Assembly: GCA_020631735.1 (NCBI GenBank)
Contig: CM036201.1
Coordinates: 78,406,502-78,470,501, forward strand
Length of the DNA stretch: 64,000 nucleotides
DNA from: Saccharum officinarum
Lineage: Eukaryota > Streptophyta > Magnoliopsida > Poales > Poaceae
Reading direction: 5' to 3'
In this document: positions 22,116 to 33,169 of the stretch, one piece after another
How positions within the stretch are numbered: the stretch's first letter is position 1
How the letters are laid out: each line of letters opens with the position of its first letter
Translations under genes and position numbers: made by a program
The notes under the pieces: model-generated
Databases searched by the model: none
Told to the model about the DNA's origin: nothing
The model's input: the letters and a program-made list of their open reading frames with translations, nothing else

Positions 22116-22980
22116 TTTATATATTATTATTTTGTTATACAATATTTTTAAACATTCCAGAAAACATACCCCCCTCCTGCCAACATCTTTTTATATGTTA
22201 TTATTAATATTATTATGTTTTATAAAATGTTTTTTAACTTCCAAAGAACATATTAAAGTAACGTTGGTTAAAAATATTAAATCATTTAGTAACATCTGAA
22301 AAAAAGAAAAGACAGTGAATAGCAACAAGTAAAAAAAATGAGCAAACTAGTTTTTAAGCATAAACATTACAAATTATTAAAATACTATTAAGGCAATGTG
22401 ATAAATGAAAGTTATTACTTCATTTATAGATTTATATAGTTGTCACCTCTTTATAGACGATATTCTTCGTGTACGTACCGTTTACTACCAAGATGTGTTT
22501 CTTCCCCTTTTCGCATCCTTCCCAATAGCACGGCCAAAATCCTGATGCTCGATCTTGTTGTGGCTCTAGATAAAGCTACATACAATTGTCAGTGTGAAAA
22601 TACTGGTTTCGCTAAGTATACTTCGACGTTAGGGATAGTCTACCTCTGACGAAGCCGAGCCAAATAGAAAACTATCTTCTCTTAAACTGGAAAGGAAACA
22701 TCTTACCATCGTATGGCCAAAGGGTATGCGAGGCAGAAAAAAACCCGCTTTTCCACATACTTTCCAAATAAGTTGTTGATTTAATTATAGGAGGTATGAG
22801 CTAAAAAAACTATAAGAAAAAAATATTAATACTAAGTTTGTTCTAAATTTCTAATAGTCAACTACTAGTATATTGATAGATGAGATGTACTGTGAAGTGT
22901 GAATATATATACAACCAATAGACTATATCAATCATTTGGCTCCAAATAAACAAGCTTAATCATTTGGCAAATAAAGCCAA
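22116..22980. other. AT-rich intergenic, no gene seen
   Basis: Low-complexity A/T-rich sequence. I find no domain, no long frame with protein-like composition, and no structural RNA. Confidence 0.6.
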
Positions 22981-22984
22981 CGAT

Positions 22985-23165
22985 GAAGCACAGACAAGCC
23001 ACGCGTGGACGAGTGGAAGCAACCTCAGAGACATGCCGTTGCCCGTTGGTTAGCAGCGACCTCTTTTCCTTGCACGCATTCCGAGGCGAACGAGGTCTTC
23101 AAGGTAGGCTCTTCCTAATCTGACCATTCCAGGGTTCCTAATCCACCCTGGTTTTTCTTTACGGA
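22985..23165. repeat. Module U copy 1
   Basis: Sequence with 'acaagccacgcgtggacga', 'gcagcgacctctttt' and 'cacgcattccgaggcgaac'. Similar segments are at 24607-24770 and 26565-26694 (continuing 34531-34620). Copies 1 and 3 are followed at once by module M in reverse orientation, so U and M belong to one larger repeat. Confidence 0.65.
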
Positions 23166-23175
23166 CCCGGAACTA

Positions 23176-23670
23176 GATACATGACACGTGCTGGTATCCT
23201 GTCCGTCTGGTACAGCCCATCGATCCACTCCATGGGGGCTTGTAGCCCATTTGAGGCCCGTTTTGATCGATGCAATGCAGCGAACGCGTCCGGTAAAAGG
23301 GCCACGCGCTCACAGGCGTAAGTATTTTTTTTTAGTACCGGAAGGATTATTTAAGGACGCTAACCTGGCATAAAAAAGGAGGCGCTAAACCTCTTCTCGC
23401 CGGGCCTGGTAGCTTAGGCCTGTGACCCCAGCTTTGGGGGGCAGGAGTTGGCAGGTTTGGGGCCGTCTCGATTTCTCGATGACGGGGCTCTCTCGGATGT
23501 ACGTACGCATCTCGTGTGTGTATGCCCATTGGCCTAGCGCAGACCACAGACCACTTGATCTGCCGCCAGCCGATTGGGCGCCCCACGTCAAGACTAAGAC
23601 GTGGAATGATCAGAGTAATCCAAGAGAGTGCTCTCTCGTGAGTCCATGATGGCCCTCCTACCAACTCCTT
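23176..23670 (-). repeat. Module M copy
   Basis: Full-length reverse copy of the dispersed module: starts 'acatgacacgtgctggtat', contains 'cgggcctggtagcttaggcc', 'gcaggagttggcagg' and 'ctctctcggatgtacg', and ends 'ctaccaactccttttt'. Within it 'ggagttggcagg' and 'cctaccaactcc' form inverted ends about 225 bases apart. Confidence 0.75.
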
Positions 23671-24479
23671 TTTATATTTTTGTTATTACATTGATTTTTT
23701 TTTCCTCTTTTCAATATTTAAGCACACTAGGATCCTGTCCCTATGTTGAAACAGGAAAAGAATTATATTACTTTTTACATCGATAGTTTTTTCTCATTTC
23801 AACATCTAAATAAACTAGGATCGTATACGTACTTTGCAGTGGAAAGAAAGCCACGATAAGTTATGCGTTATGGGCAACTAGTAATGGTTTTTTGAGCATG
23901 GTGTTTGCAACATCCCACTTATAGTCAATTATAACCATTATTTGAGACTCAAATAGACTAATTCACCAAAAACTTATGGTTATAAATTTGTGTGATCACA
24001 GAGAGGAAATGAGAGCAGGTTAGATTCTATTGACTCTGTGCTATCTAGGGCTGTTAATTTTGTTCTACTTTAGCTATAAGAGCATCTCCAGCATATCCTC
24101 TTAATCCCCTTTCCCTGTATTTTTTTTCAATCCCTCAAAATTCCTCTCAATCCCTCAAGGAAAGGGGAAGTGGCACGGTTTTTTATCAATCCCCTTTCTC
24201 CCTCCTCTTGTCACTAACGTTGGTCCCATGGGATAGTGTCGTTGCAGTGCTCTGGGCGAGGGTTGCCTCCGTGTCTGGCGTGGAAATAGGAACACAGCGA
24301 GTGAGTGCTATACGGTCCCTTCACACCGTGAACGCTGCGGCTGACCACCCGCTGACGAGGTCTGGCTTACATCGCGGTGGCGCATTCGTCGTGGTTGACC
24401 ACCACGACCTCAATGGCGCGTGGCGTCAGCCTGCCTCCCTGGGTGTGCAGATGGCGACGGGGGGTGGGAGTCCGTATTA

Positions 24480-24606
24480 AAGTATCTCTAATGATAGAAT
24501 AAGTGATAGCAAAATAAGTAATATTTGTGCTAATTATTTAAATAAGATGAATGGTCAAACAAGAAATCTTAAAGTAAAAAACATCACTTATTTTGGGACG
24601 AAGGAG
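24480..24606. mobile_element. Truncated Stowaway-like MITE
   Basis: The right end 'cttattttgggacgaaggagta' matches the Stowaway (Tc1/mariner) terminal consensus, followed by TA. The expected left terminus is absent, so it is a 5'-truncated or strongly diverged copy. Upstream, 23680-24480 contains no recognisable gene. Confidence 0.45.
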
Positions 24607-24770
24607 TACACACAAGCCACGTCTGGACGAATGGCAGCTAGGGCGGGGCAGCGGGCAGCAGCCTTTTCCACGCATTCCGAGGCGAACGAGCTCTTCGCCT
24701 GGGTTTCCTAATATGACCATTCCATTACTAGGTTTCCAAATTACGATCTTTTTAGTTAAAAAAATTACAA
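24607..24770. repeat. Module U copy 2
   Basis: Shares 'acaagccacgtctggacga', 'gcgggcagcagcc' and 'cacgcattccgaggcgaac' with the copies at 22985 and 26565. Module M does not follow here. Confidence 0.6.
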
Positions 24771-25004
24771 TCATTTTTAACCTCTTGCTATCATTCTTAT
24801 GAAAGTACGTATGCTAATGATACAAAGCGGGCATGCGGACGGACTGACGGACGGACCGCCCCTCCCGCGCCACTCACTCCCCCGTCCCCACCCACCGTTC
24901 GCTAGCTCCCACATGTGCGGATTCGCGCGCCCCGGTCGCCGGTTGGCCATCTCGAAGGGCCGCCTCCACCGTGCAAGTTCGTCGCGCCGCTTGCCTGTGT
25001 TGCA

Positions 25005-25320
25005 CTGAAAGCGTATGTTGCAAACATATGTGCAAGTGTTAGAGATGTTCCAGATGTATGTGGCAAGTGTTTCGTATGCATGTTGTAAAAGTAGATATGT
25101 ATGTTGCATATGCTGCAAAGGCTATAAACGTATGTTGCAAGTGTCTATTCAAAATGTTTCATCTAGTTCAGACGTATGTTGCAAGTGTTTTATCTGGATG
25201 TTGCATATGTTTGCAGTGGGTATACACATATGTTGCAAGAGTATGTTTCAAATGTTTCATCTATTTTAGACGTATCTTACAGAAAGTGGTTTCATGTTGC
25301 AAGTGTTTTATGACAAACGT
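25005..25320. repeat. Degenerate short direct repeats (TATGTTGCAAGTGTTT)
   Basis: At least six degenerate copies of 'atgttgcaagtgttt' / 'gtatgttgcaa' at irregular 30-60 base spacing. This looks like the subterminal repeat region of a DNA transposon. The flanking 25320-25470 is GC-rich and ends 'gcgtccggacgcgcc'. Superfamily not determinable by eye. Confidence 0.5.
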
Positions 25321-25605
25321 AGGCACATGTGGTCCCGTGTGCACGATACGGAACAGGTGCAGGCGGTCCCACGTGCCCGAGCGGTCCCCACATGCATGCA
25401 CGTGGAAAACGGTGTAGCACGGGTGCGCAACAGCAGGGGCGGGCGTCCGGACGCGCCTGGCCCAAGTACATATACATACCTGTTTGTATGTAAGTATATT
25501 TGTTTTTATAGACTTTTGCTATTTATTGGTTGATAATTTTTTTGTACTAAATCTCTCAGATCTCTATACATCTGATTGTGTTTTAGGATTTGTGCTACAA
25601 CTATC

Positions 25606-25682
25606 ACTACCGGTTCATTTTAAAAAAACTGACAGATTTAACAGCATAAAATCTGTCAATTTTTTAAAAATGAACCAGTAGG
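25606..25682. repeat. Perfect-looking foldback, ~33-bp stem (CACTA-like end)
   Basis: Left arm 25606-25639 and right arm 25649-25681 pair almost completely, with a ~9-base loop. The left outer sequence is 'cactaccggttcatttt', reminiscent of CACTA-superfamily termini; the mirrored right end is 'gaaccagtagga' instead of the expected 'gtagtg'. It could be a miniature CACTA derivative or a small-RNA precursor. Confidence 0.6.
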
Positions 25683-25769
25683 ATCATGTACCGTGCATTA
25701 TAACAGGAAAAATAATATTACAATAATTCAAGTCTAGACATGCGTTGTACCGTCCCCCCCCCAAAAAAA

Positions 25770-26430
25770 AACATTTAGCACCGACAATATTTCAAAAATC
25801 CAAGAGGAAGCATATTACAGTACAGAAAGCATTGGATGACAATCGATGGATAACACATATTCTTCCTCTACATATGCCACAAGAGAGAAGAGAATATACC
25901 ACTCTTGGGGAAGTTGTTGATCAAACTCAGCTCAGCTAGATGCCAACAATAAGGATACCATCTGTTGGTATTGGATGACAGACGGAAAATATACAACTAA
26001 GAGTGCCTATCGCATCCAATTTGAAGGTACATTTGGTAAGTTGAAGCTAATGCCAATTTGGAAAGCAGGGGCGGAACCCAAATGCCATTTTTTGCTTGGA
26101 CATGGCTGCACAGGAAGATCTGGCAGCTAACAACTTAAATAAACGTAATTGGCCAAACGACCTGATCTGCAAACGTCGCAGGGCAAACTAGGAGACACCA
26201 ACGCAGCTTTACAAAGACTGCCCTTCCTCAAAGGAGGTTTGGTTTAGTAGTAGTGTATTCAGTGGGAACGACAGGGTCACTAGACGGTTGCTGGCGTAAA
26301 TGCCACGCTAAGTTTGATAGAGGAAAAAGGAAAAAGATAGATGGTGTTATGATTTATTTGTGGTGGAACATTTGGAAGGAGTGGAATAGAAGAACTTTGC
26401 AAAGCAAATCCCTCCAACCATGACAAGTCG
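25770..26430 (+). pseudogene. LINE (L1-type) ORF2 3' fragment with zf-RVT-like region
   Basis: A remnant of a non-LTR retrotransposon polymerase protein, C-terminal to the RT domain. In one frame from about 25770: LAPTIFQKSKRKHITVQKAL, DDNRWITHI; after a stop at 25937-25939 and a frame change, YWMTDGKYTTKSAYRIQFEG and PIWKAGAEPKCHF (the zf-RVT block). After a one-base loss in the T-run near 26087: FAWTWLHRKIWQL; later IYLWWNIWKEWNRRTLQ near 26360, the usual plant LINE C-terminal motif. Several stops and frameshifts; no poly-A tail is evident. A 5'-truncated, old copy on the plus strand. Confidence 0.72.
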
Positions 26431-26564
26431 ACCTTCTGTGCAAAGACCTACAACAATTTCAGATGGCCACAAGACCTATTGTTGCGGACGACTAGCCCCA
26501 GGCTAATGGATGACTCATGCTATGCTGCTGTATTGTTGGTAGTTGTTTTGGATTTGTCAAGCAC

Positions 26565-26694
26565 AGGCAAGCCACGTTTGGACGAGGACGAGAGTGTTGG
26601 GTGGAAGCAAACCTCCAATGCATGCAGCGGGCAGCAGCGACCTCCTTTTCTTTTCCATTCCACGCATTCCGATGCGAATGTGCTTCTTCAATTC
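26565..26694. repeat. Module U copy 3, interrupted by copia
   Basis: Shares 'caagccacgtttggacga', 'gcgggcagcagcgacctcc' and 'cacgcattccgatgcgaa' with the other U copies. It is cut at 26694 by the copia insertion and resumes at 34531 ('aattcgaggctcttcc'), which leads into module M at 34625. Confidence 0.7.
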
Positions 26695-26974
26695 TGTTAC
26701 GAAATATTTAGTTGGGATGATCCCATCCGATTCCTCGTATTCCCTCTCGGTCCTATCTCCACGACCCTAACGACTCCGTACGTGGGGAAGACTTCCCCGT
26801 GAAGACCGCGTCCCTAACGGGAGGTTCCCCACGACCCGAACGTGCGTTGTGGTTGCGTGCGGGGAGAGTTCCCCTTCCCCAATATTGTGTATAAGTACCC
26901 CTGTAATCCATGAATAAAGATAACCCAAGTTTATTTTACATTCTCTCTGTTACTCGCAATTTCTACTCACAACC
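26695..26974 (+). mobile_element. 5' LTR of 7.8-kb copia
   Basis: Starts TGTTACGAAATATTTAG and ends CAACC, where the 3' LTR has CAACA, so the terminal CA has mutated. TATAAG is at 26890-26895 and a polyadenylation-type AATAAA at 26913-26918. It is followed by the PBS-like CGTTATCAGCACC. Confidence 0.93.
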
Positions 26975-26987
26975 CGTTATCAGCACC
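26975..26987 (+). promoter_or_regulatory. Primer-binding-site-like sequence
   Basis: CGTTATCAGCACC directly after the LTR. It is not the usual TGGTATCAGAGC; plant copia groups with this 'TTATCAGCAC' site exist, but the primer tRNA cannot be identified by eye. Confidence 0.55.
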
Positions 26988-27008
26988 TCGCTCTTCTTCC
27001 CCAACACA

Positions 27009-27040
27009 GAGATAGCTCAGCTGGTTAGAACATTGTCGAG
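27009..27040 (+). other. tRNA 5'-half-like sequence (A box)
   Basis: 'gatagctcagctggttagaac' matches the D-arm and Pol III A box (TAGCTCAGCTGG, 27013-27024) of many plant tRNAs. The rest of the cloverleaf, including a B box GGTTCGA, is absent downstream, so it is not a tRNA gene. It lies 35 bases after the LTR, in the leader. Confidence 0.55.
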
Positions 27041-27049
27041 GGGAGCAAC

Positions 27050-28420
27050 CTAATCCGAAGGTAACAATGTCGTACCCTCGCCGTAATTATGCTCCTTCGG
27101 CTGCTCTTCTTCTCCAGATTGTATGGATGGCATACAGTCGTGCCCGCACATTGGGCATACACTTCGGCAACCACCGCCTCTAAGGCAAGCTTCTCTAGGA
27201 CATCCGCAACGTCCTTGGCGAGCGCCACGGCTACCACCTTCGTGGCGATCGCCGCGACCTCGACAGGAACCGTGGTTGTTCTCCTGTAGGACACCACTTC
27301 GGAGGTCGCCGTCGTGCCAACGTCGCACCACCATTGCGGCATTCTGTGGTGTCATCCGTGGCTCCGACCGTGGCGCCATCTGCGGCTCCGCCCACGGCAC
27401 CACCTTCGAGGGCGCCGGTCTATGCATTGCCGGCTCCAGCCCGGCCACAATGCTCGCTACACGGCAATGGTCCGTGCCCACCACCGCCACCGTCCATGGT
27501 GGCCAGCCTGCCATGGGTATCATTGGGCATGGAGCCATTGTCGCTGATTTGGTACCCGACGCCAACGTCGTCTCCCGAGCGGGCTGCACACAGCCCGTCC
27601 CCACACCATCCGTCTCCACCAACAATCGCGGCGCTGGTGTCGGCACTGACTCGTCTTCCGGCGTACTCGATCAACCCGACGCTCGCTGCTCCACCACCAC
27701 CACCGCCGACTCCTCCCTCGTGCCTCCGCCGCACATGGATCAGCGTCCCCCACGGACCTTCAGCTCGGGGATGCGCTCCTCCGGCTTGAGCGCATAAACG
27801 GGGGAAGAGGGGAGAAGGCGCCATAGCTGCTCGATGCGGCATCAGCGAGGTCCCCGGTGGCTTCGTCATGCGCGCCACGTGCGGCAACAGGCAGGTCGCG
27901 GCCTCGACCGCGGGCAGCACACGCGCCCCATGCGAGCTCGGCGAGCACCCTGCACGTGACCCTCAACCACCGCCGGCGGTGTGGCTCGCGGCCCCGGCAA
28001 CTCGCGCCGCCCCGCGTCGCGGCAAAGACGGCGAACCAGCGCCCGCGCGGCCTCGCACGCCCGTGCACGGCCACGTGCCGCCCTCCCATGCGCGACCACG
28101 AGCCGTTCGCCCCTGCGTGACCACACGATGGAGCGGCGGCATGCCCTTCGCGTCCTCACACGGTGCACATACGAGGCCCGACACGGGCGTCCGCGCTCGT
28201 GGCTCTGAGCGCGCCTACCGAGCACCCATCTGGCAACGTGGCCCCACAGCGAGCTGCACAAGGTGGGCCCACACGGGCGCAGAAGGTCGTGCCCTCTCCT
28301 AGCGGCGGCAGCTGGTGCCCCAAGGGTTGCTGGTGACTAATCTGGGGGCTAGGGTTTCCAAACCCTAGCCTCTGGCTTATATACCCCCCCCCCAAATTGG
28401 GCCAAATTGATGGCTCGGGC
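27050..28420. other. GC-rich segment within the copia leader
   Basis: About 1.35 kb of strongly GC-rich sequence with several overlapping long frames on both strands (for example 27123-27797 on plus, 27646-27050 on minus), Pro/Ala/Arg-rich and mutually antisense. I recognise no domain in any frame. The composition differs sharply from the AT-rich 28440-29030 that follows. It is either the element's own leader or captured host DNA. Confidence 0.5.
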
Positions 28421-29036
28421 CCAGGTTGGGGCCTGCGAGTTTTCAACCTGGGCCACTTATCATTGCATTTTTATTTTGCAATAGTTATTTTCATTCAATT
28501 GCATAGTAATTTGTTTAATTCCCTAAATTACATCAGTTTTAGTTAGTCTATTTTCTACAATTTAGACTCCTGATGTACTGCATTGTAAATATTTCCCTTT
28601 ACAATTGCATTGTGAATACAATTTTTCGTACATGTCAAATGTGTTTTGTTCATCTCAATTCCCTATTACATGTACTTATGCAATTATTACTATGATCGAT
28701 TTTTCTCCCGATTGGAACTTGATTCACTTGATGTCACCTCGATTTATTATCAAATTGGCAAACACAAGGTAGTACCACATACTACTGCGGGATTTATTCC
28801 TCAACGTGCTCTTCCAATTTGACTATAAACATACAAGGAATATATCTTGACGTGAAACGGTTAAAATAAACAAAGGTTTACACCTCCATGGTGACTACCT
28901 AAGTTCCACAAAATGAGATAAAATCACTTTTACTTTATTCAAGTTTACCTTGTTACTTACGCAATTGCATTAATTTAATATTACAACCATGCTATTGATT
29001 TTTAATTAAATCTATGGCAACACACATGTAGGAACC

Positions 29037-30116
29037 ATGGCCACCTGAGAGCATGATGCGCAAGTCTCATCAAAGAAAGAGTTTGATGCGCTCGCTCTTG
29101 ATGGACACAACTTCCCTACATGGGCGATGGATCTCAAAGTGAGTCTATCTTTGTGCGTAATGTTCAAGGCAATTGAAGCTCCCAAAGAGGGTGAAGCTGC
29201 ATTGCCTGAACCAAACAAGTATCATGCCTTATTCATCATAAGGAACCACATCCATCCAGATCTCAAGGTCAAGTATCTGATGGAAGAGGACCCATGGGCT
29301 CTCTGGCTTGCTTTGCAACAACGGTATGAACAGCAAAAGACAGTCATCCTTCCAGAGGCTACCCATGAGTGGAACCACCTCTGCATACAGGATTTCAAAT
29401 CCGTAGGAGAGTTCAACCATGCTATGCATAAACTCAGTTTCAAACTGAAGTTCTATGAGAAGGAACTTACTGACGCGGAGAAAATTAAAAAGACCTTCTC
29501 TACCATGCTTTCCGCTCATATGATCCTTCAACAGCAATACCGTCAAAGGGGTTTCACCATTTATTCTGAGTTGATCAAAACATTGCTTCTGGCAGAAAGG
29601 CACAATGAGCTCCTCATTTGGAACTCCAATCAAGGCCCTGTCGGTGCCAAGCCTTTGCCAGAAATACATGCAAGCACTCAGAAGAAACCACCAAAGGATG
29701 CTAATAAAAATACTAATCCGGGAACCTCTAAAGGCAAAAACAAGTGCAAGAGAACCCATAAGCCTCAAGGTGCTAAGGGAAAGGGCAATAATTCTAAGTC
29801 AAACAAAGACAAGTCTAGCACTTGTGCTAAGTGTAGTTGTTACAATCACCCGACTCAGAAATGTCGCACCCCAAAGCACTTAGTAGATTTATACTTGAAT
29901 TCCGTGGGACGTGGATGCTCCAACCAAGGATGCTCCAACCAAGGTGGATAACAGTCTGAAGCACACTTCAATGCGTTGGCAGCCCCAGGATGTTCCAACT
30001 CTGCCCCAGCGGATCAAAGCAACACCAAGGCTCCTCCTCCACCTTATGGCCACATAGACGACCCCACCAACAACATGATCATCGAATACACTTCGGATGA
30101 TCTGTTTAGCAACTAG
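29037..30116 (+). pseudogene. Copia gag of the 7.8-kb element (two nonsense codons)
   Basis: Nucleocapsid/capsid protein. The start ATG at 29037 (accATGgcc) is followed by TGA at 29046-29048, codon 4. The frame continues with SSKKEFDALALDGHNFPTWA, DLKVSLSLCVMFKAIEAP, KVKYLMEEDPWALWLALQQR and FKSVGEFNHAMHKLSFKL (UBN2-type copia gag core). A Lys-rich stretch and a CCHC knuckle CAKCSCYNHPTQKC near 29825 follow. After an in-frame TAA at 29949-29951 it reads QSEAHFNALAAPG ... IIEYTSDDLFSN and stops at TAG 30114-30116. Apart from the two nonsense codons the frame is uninterrupted. Confidence 0.88.
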
Positions 30117-30327
30117 AATTAGAATGCTAGTCTTTTGATATCTCTATTTTCTATTTGCCTATGGGTTGTAATAATTATTGCACTTTGTTTTACTTCACTT
30201 AGCACATTTGATATTTCTTGTATTATTCACAATTAATATATATGCTATGTTCATATTCTATATCTATTTGTTGAGAACTTCATTTTTATTCACCATTTAA
30301 TATATAGATTGTACGGGAGTCAATCCG
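30117..30327 (+). other. AT-rich spacer between gag and pol
   Basis: About 210 bases, very AT-rich, without coding frame, ending 'ttaatatatag' just before the pol ATG region. The composition and the terminal AG are intron-like; I see no convincing donor, so a spliced pol mRNA is only a hypothesis. Confidence 0.5.
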
Positions 30328-30693
30328 ATGGATGAGGAATTATGCCTAGTGGACAGTGGTACCACTAACTCTATACTTAGGGAAATAAAATATTTCCAAA
30401 CTCTCACAAAGAATAAAGGAAATGTTTTAACAATCGCCACACGCGATGCTGTAATAGTAGGCTCTGGACAAGCCACGATTATGCTTCCTATGGGTACATC
30501 GATAACAATCGAGGATGCACTCTTGTATCCCGATTCAACTCGTACCCTATTGAGTTACAGAGATATCCAGAAGAATGGGTTCCATATTAAAACCCATAAT
30601 GAAAATAAAGAGGAGTTCCTTCTCATTACAAAGGACAACGGATATGGCAAAGATACACTTGAAAGAGTTCCCTCACTCCTATCTAGATTGTAG
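30328..30693 (+). pseudogene. Copia protease of the 7.8-kb element
   Basis: The open frame starts MDEELCLVDSGTTNSILREI, with the aspartic protease active site Asp-Ser-Gly-Thr, then NVLTIATRDAVIVGSGQATI, MLPMGTSITIEDALLYPDS and TLLSYRDIQKNGFHIKTHN, the standard copia PR layout. It stops at 30691-30693 before the GAG-pre-integrase block (DRLGHPGIGMMRTI, from about 30774), which lies in another frame. Active-site residues are intact. Confidence 0.88.
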
Positions 30694-30759
30694 TATACAT
30701 ATATAAAACTCGTACAACATGTTACGTACAAAGTAATTTTTTAGAATGTCAATGCATTC

Positions 30760-31740
30760 TAAACTTGACATGATCGCCTTGGTCACCCTGGCATAGGGAT
30801 GATGAGGACAATTACTAGTAATTATGTTGGTCACTCTCTAAGTGATGCAAAATTTCCCCAATCTTTGGATTATACATGCATCGCTTGTGCCACTGTGAAA
30901 TTAATTTTGAGGCCCCCTTCCCTCAAAATACAAGCCAAACCGCTCAACTTCCTCGAAACCATTCAAGGTGACATATGTGGTCCCATTCAACCTTTGTTTG
31001 GACCATTCAGATACTTCATGGTTCTAATAGACACATCCACACGATGGTCTCATGTGTCTCTTCTTTCAACACGGAACCATGCATTTGCTAAAATTATCGC
31101 TCAAGTTATCAAACTTAAAGCGCAGCATCCTAAACATCAAATCTAGTCAATTAGGATGGATAATGCCGCTGAATTTTCCTCTCGTGCCTTCAATGATTAT
31201 TGTATGGCCTTAGGAATTTAAGTTCAGCACTCGGTCCCATATGTCCATACTCAAAATGGGTTGGCAGAATCTCTCATCAAGAGGATCAAACTCATTGCAA
31301 GACCATTACTATAGAATTGCAATTGACCAACCTCATGTTGGGGTCATGCAGTCTTACACGCTGCTGACTTAATACAACTTAATACAATTGCGTCCAACTG
31401 CATACCATGCAACCTCACCGTTGCAATAGTATGTGGAAATCCTCCTAATATTTCCCATCTGTAAAAGTTCGGTTGCACTACATACGTACCGATCTCACCA
31501 CCGCAGCGTACAACTATGGGCCCTCACAGAAAATTAGAGATCTATGTGGGATATAAATCTTCGTCGATCATAAAATGTCTGGAACCCACCACAGGGGACC
31601 TTTTCACGGCCTAGTACGTTGATTGTATCTTCAATGAAGATCATTTCCCGGCATTAGGGGGAGACTACCAATACCACAAAGAATGCCAGGAAATCAATTG
31701 GGATGCCCCAGATATCTCCAACTCTGATCCACGTACTTCA
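30760..31740 (+). pseudogene. Copia integrase of the 7.8-kb element
   Basis: GAG-pre-integrase DRLGHPGIGMMRTITSN, zinc region CIACATVKLI, core with FLETIQGDICGPIQP (first Asp), RMDNAAEFSSRAFNDY (second Asp, near 31155) and VHTQNGLAESLIKRIKLI (Glu, near 31250). Stops interrupt at 31144-31146 and near 31218, and more follow near 31310 and beyond. The C-terminal region 31400-31740 is recognisable only in pieces (KLEIYVGYKSSSIIK, FNEDHFP). Confidence 0.85.
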
Positions 31741-31932
31741 GAACTAAACTCCAAGTTTAGAAAATCATCAATTTGCAACACATTGCAAATAATACACCAA
31801 ATGCATTTACTAATTATAAGGGTGTTATAAAATCCTATAATCTAGCGAGAAATGTGACGGAAAGAGTAAAGGTACCAAACAAAACTACTTAGCTCCCATG
31901 TAAGAGGGGGAGAAGTACGACTATTTCCACGG

Positions 31933-33100
31933 ATGCAGCTCCTAGCAAGCAAAGGAAAAGGAAGAACAAATCTTCCAATTCAGCAAATACAACTCAACCC
32001 CAAGTTGAGGAACACCCTGTGGAGGTTCAACCATCACATCCCACATCAACAGTGCACTCAATTCCTGATGTTGGGACGTCAGAATGCCTTGATGCAACCA
32101 TTTTTGGAGATGAAGATGCATCGCAAAGGGTACATGATATTTCCATCAATTACCTCGAATCTAGAGAATCATATGACCGAAAGACTATAATTGTCGACAT
32201 TTATTTCTCCGCAATGATTGCTGAAATCCTTGAAAATGATCTAGATCTTAAGACCATGGCAGAGTGCAAAAAGCGCTCAGACTGGAATCAATGGAAGGAT
32301 GCAATCCAAGCAGAAATATCCTCACTCTCTAAAAGGGAGGTATTCTCTCAAGTAATACCTACACCTCCAAAAATATTTCCTGTGGGATTCAAATGGGTTT
32401 TCGTTTGCAAGCGGAATGAGAACAATGAGGTGGTGAGATACAAAGCGAGACTTGTAGCACAAGGGTTCACGCAGAGACCCGGTATTGATTTCAATGAGAC
32501 ATATTCTCTAGTTATGAGTGGAATAACATTCTGATATCTTATATTTCTAGCCATACAAAATCGTCTATCTATGCAGTTGATGGACGTAGTGACTACATAT
32601 CTTTATGGGTCACTTGATTCGGACATATACATGAAGGTTCCTGATGAAATCCCAATACCAAATCAAAATGCAAGTCGCAACATGTATTGTGTAAAGCTAC
32701 AAAAGTCACCCTATGGCTTAAAGCAGTCAGGAAGAATGTGGTACAACCGACTTAGTGAGTACCTTATGCGGAAGGGATACACTAACAATGATGATTGCCC
32801 ATGTTCTTCATCAAAAGATCCCAAACAGGGTTCTGCATCATATTGGTGTATGTTGATGATTTAAATATCATCAGCCACCAACAAGATATTGATGAGGCAT
32901 GCAAACATCTAAAGATGGAGTTTGAGTTGAAGGATTTGGGTAAAACCAAATTCTGCTTAGGCCCACAGCTTGAGCACCTTTCGACCGCAATCTTTGTGCA
33001 TCAATCTGCCTATGTCCAGAAAGTATTGGAGAAATTCAATATGGATAAAGCATATCCCTCCAAAACCTTTATGGTCGTTCAATCTTTAGAATAAAGACTG
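31933..33100 (+). pseudogene. Copia reverse transcriptase of the 7.8-kb element
   Basis: A linker from about 31920 leads to SDWNQWKDAIQAEISSL, GFKWVFVCKRNENNEVVRYK and ARLVAQGFTQRPGIDFNETY (open 32019-32534). After a TGA at 32532-32534 it continues as LSMQLMDVVTTYLYGSLDSD and SPYGLKQSGRMWYNRLSEYL. A frameshift near 32800 moves to the frame with ILVYVDDLNIISH (catalytic YVDD near 32850) and LKDLGKTKFCLGPQLEHL, ending at 33092-33094. The catalytic block is preserved but split from the fingers domain. Confidence 0.88.
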
Positions 33101-33169
33101 ATCCATTCAGACCTCCAGATGAGGGGGAGGAAACCCTAGGACCTCAAGTTCCATATCTTAGTGTCATTG

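Noticed and set aside
24079..24480. MITE starting 'agagcatctccagcatatcc'
   Set aside because: The left end resembles a common grass MITE terminus, but I could not find a matching inverted right end or target duplication.
27009..27040. tRNA gene
   Set aside because: Only the 5' D-arm half matches; no anticodon stem, T-arm or B box follows, so it cannot be a tRNA gene.
27123..28302. Several frames of 100-220 codons on both strands
   Set aside because: They overlap in antisense, are Pro/Ala/Arg-rich as expected from GC-rich DNA, and show no domain; kept only as a GC-rich segment.
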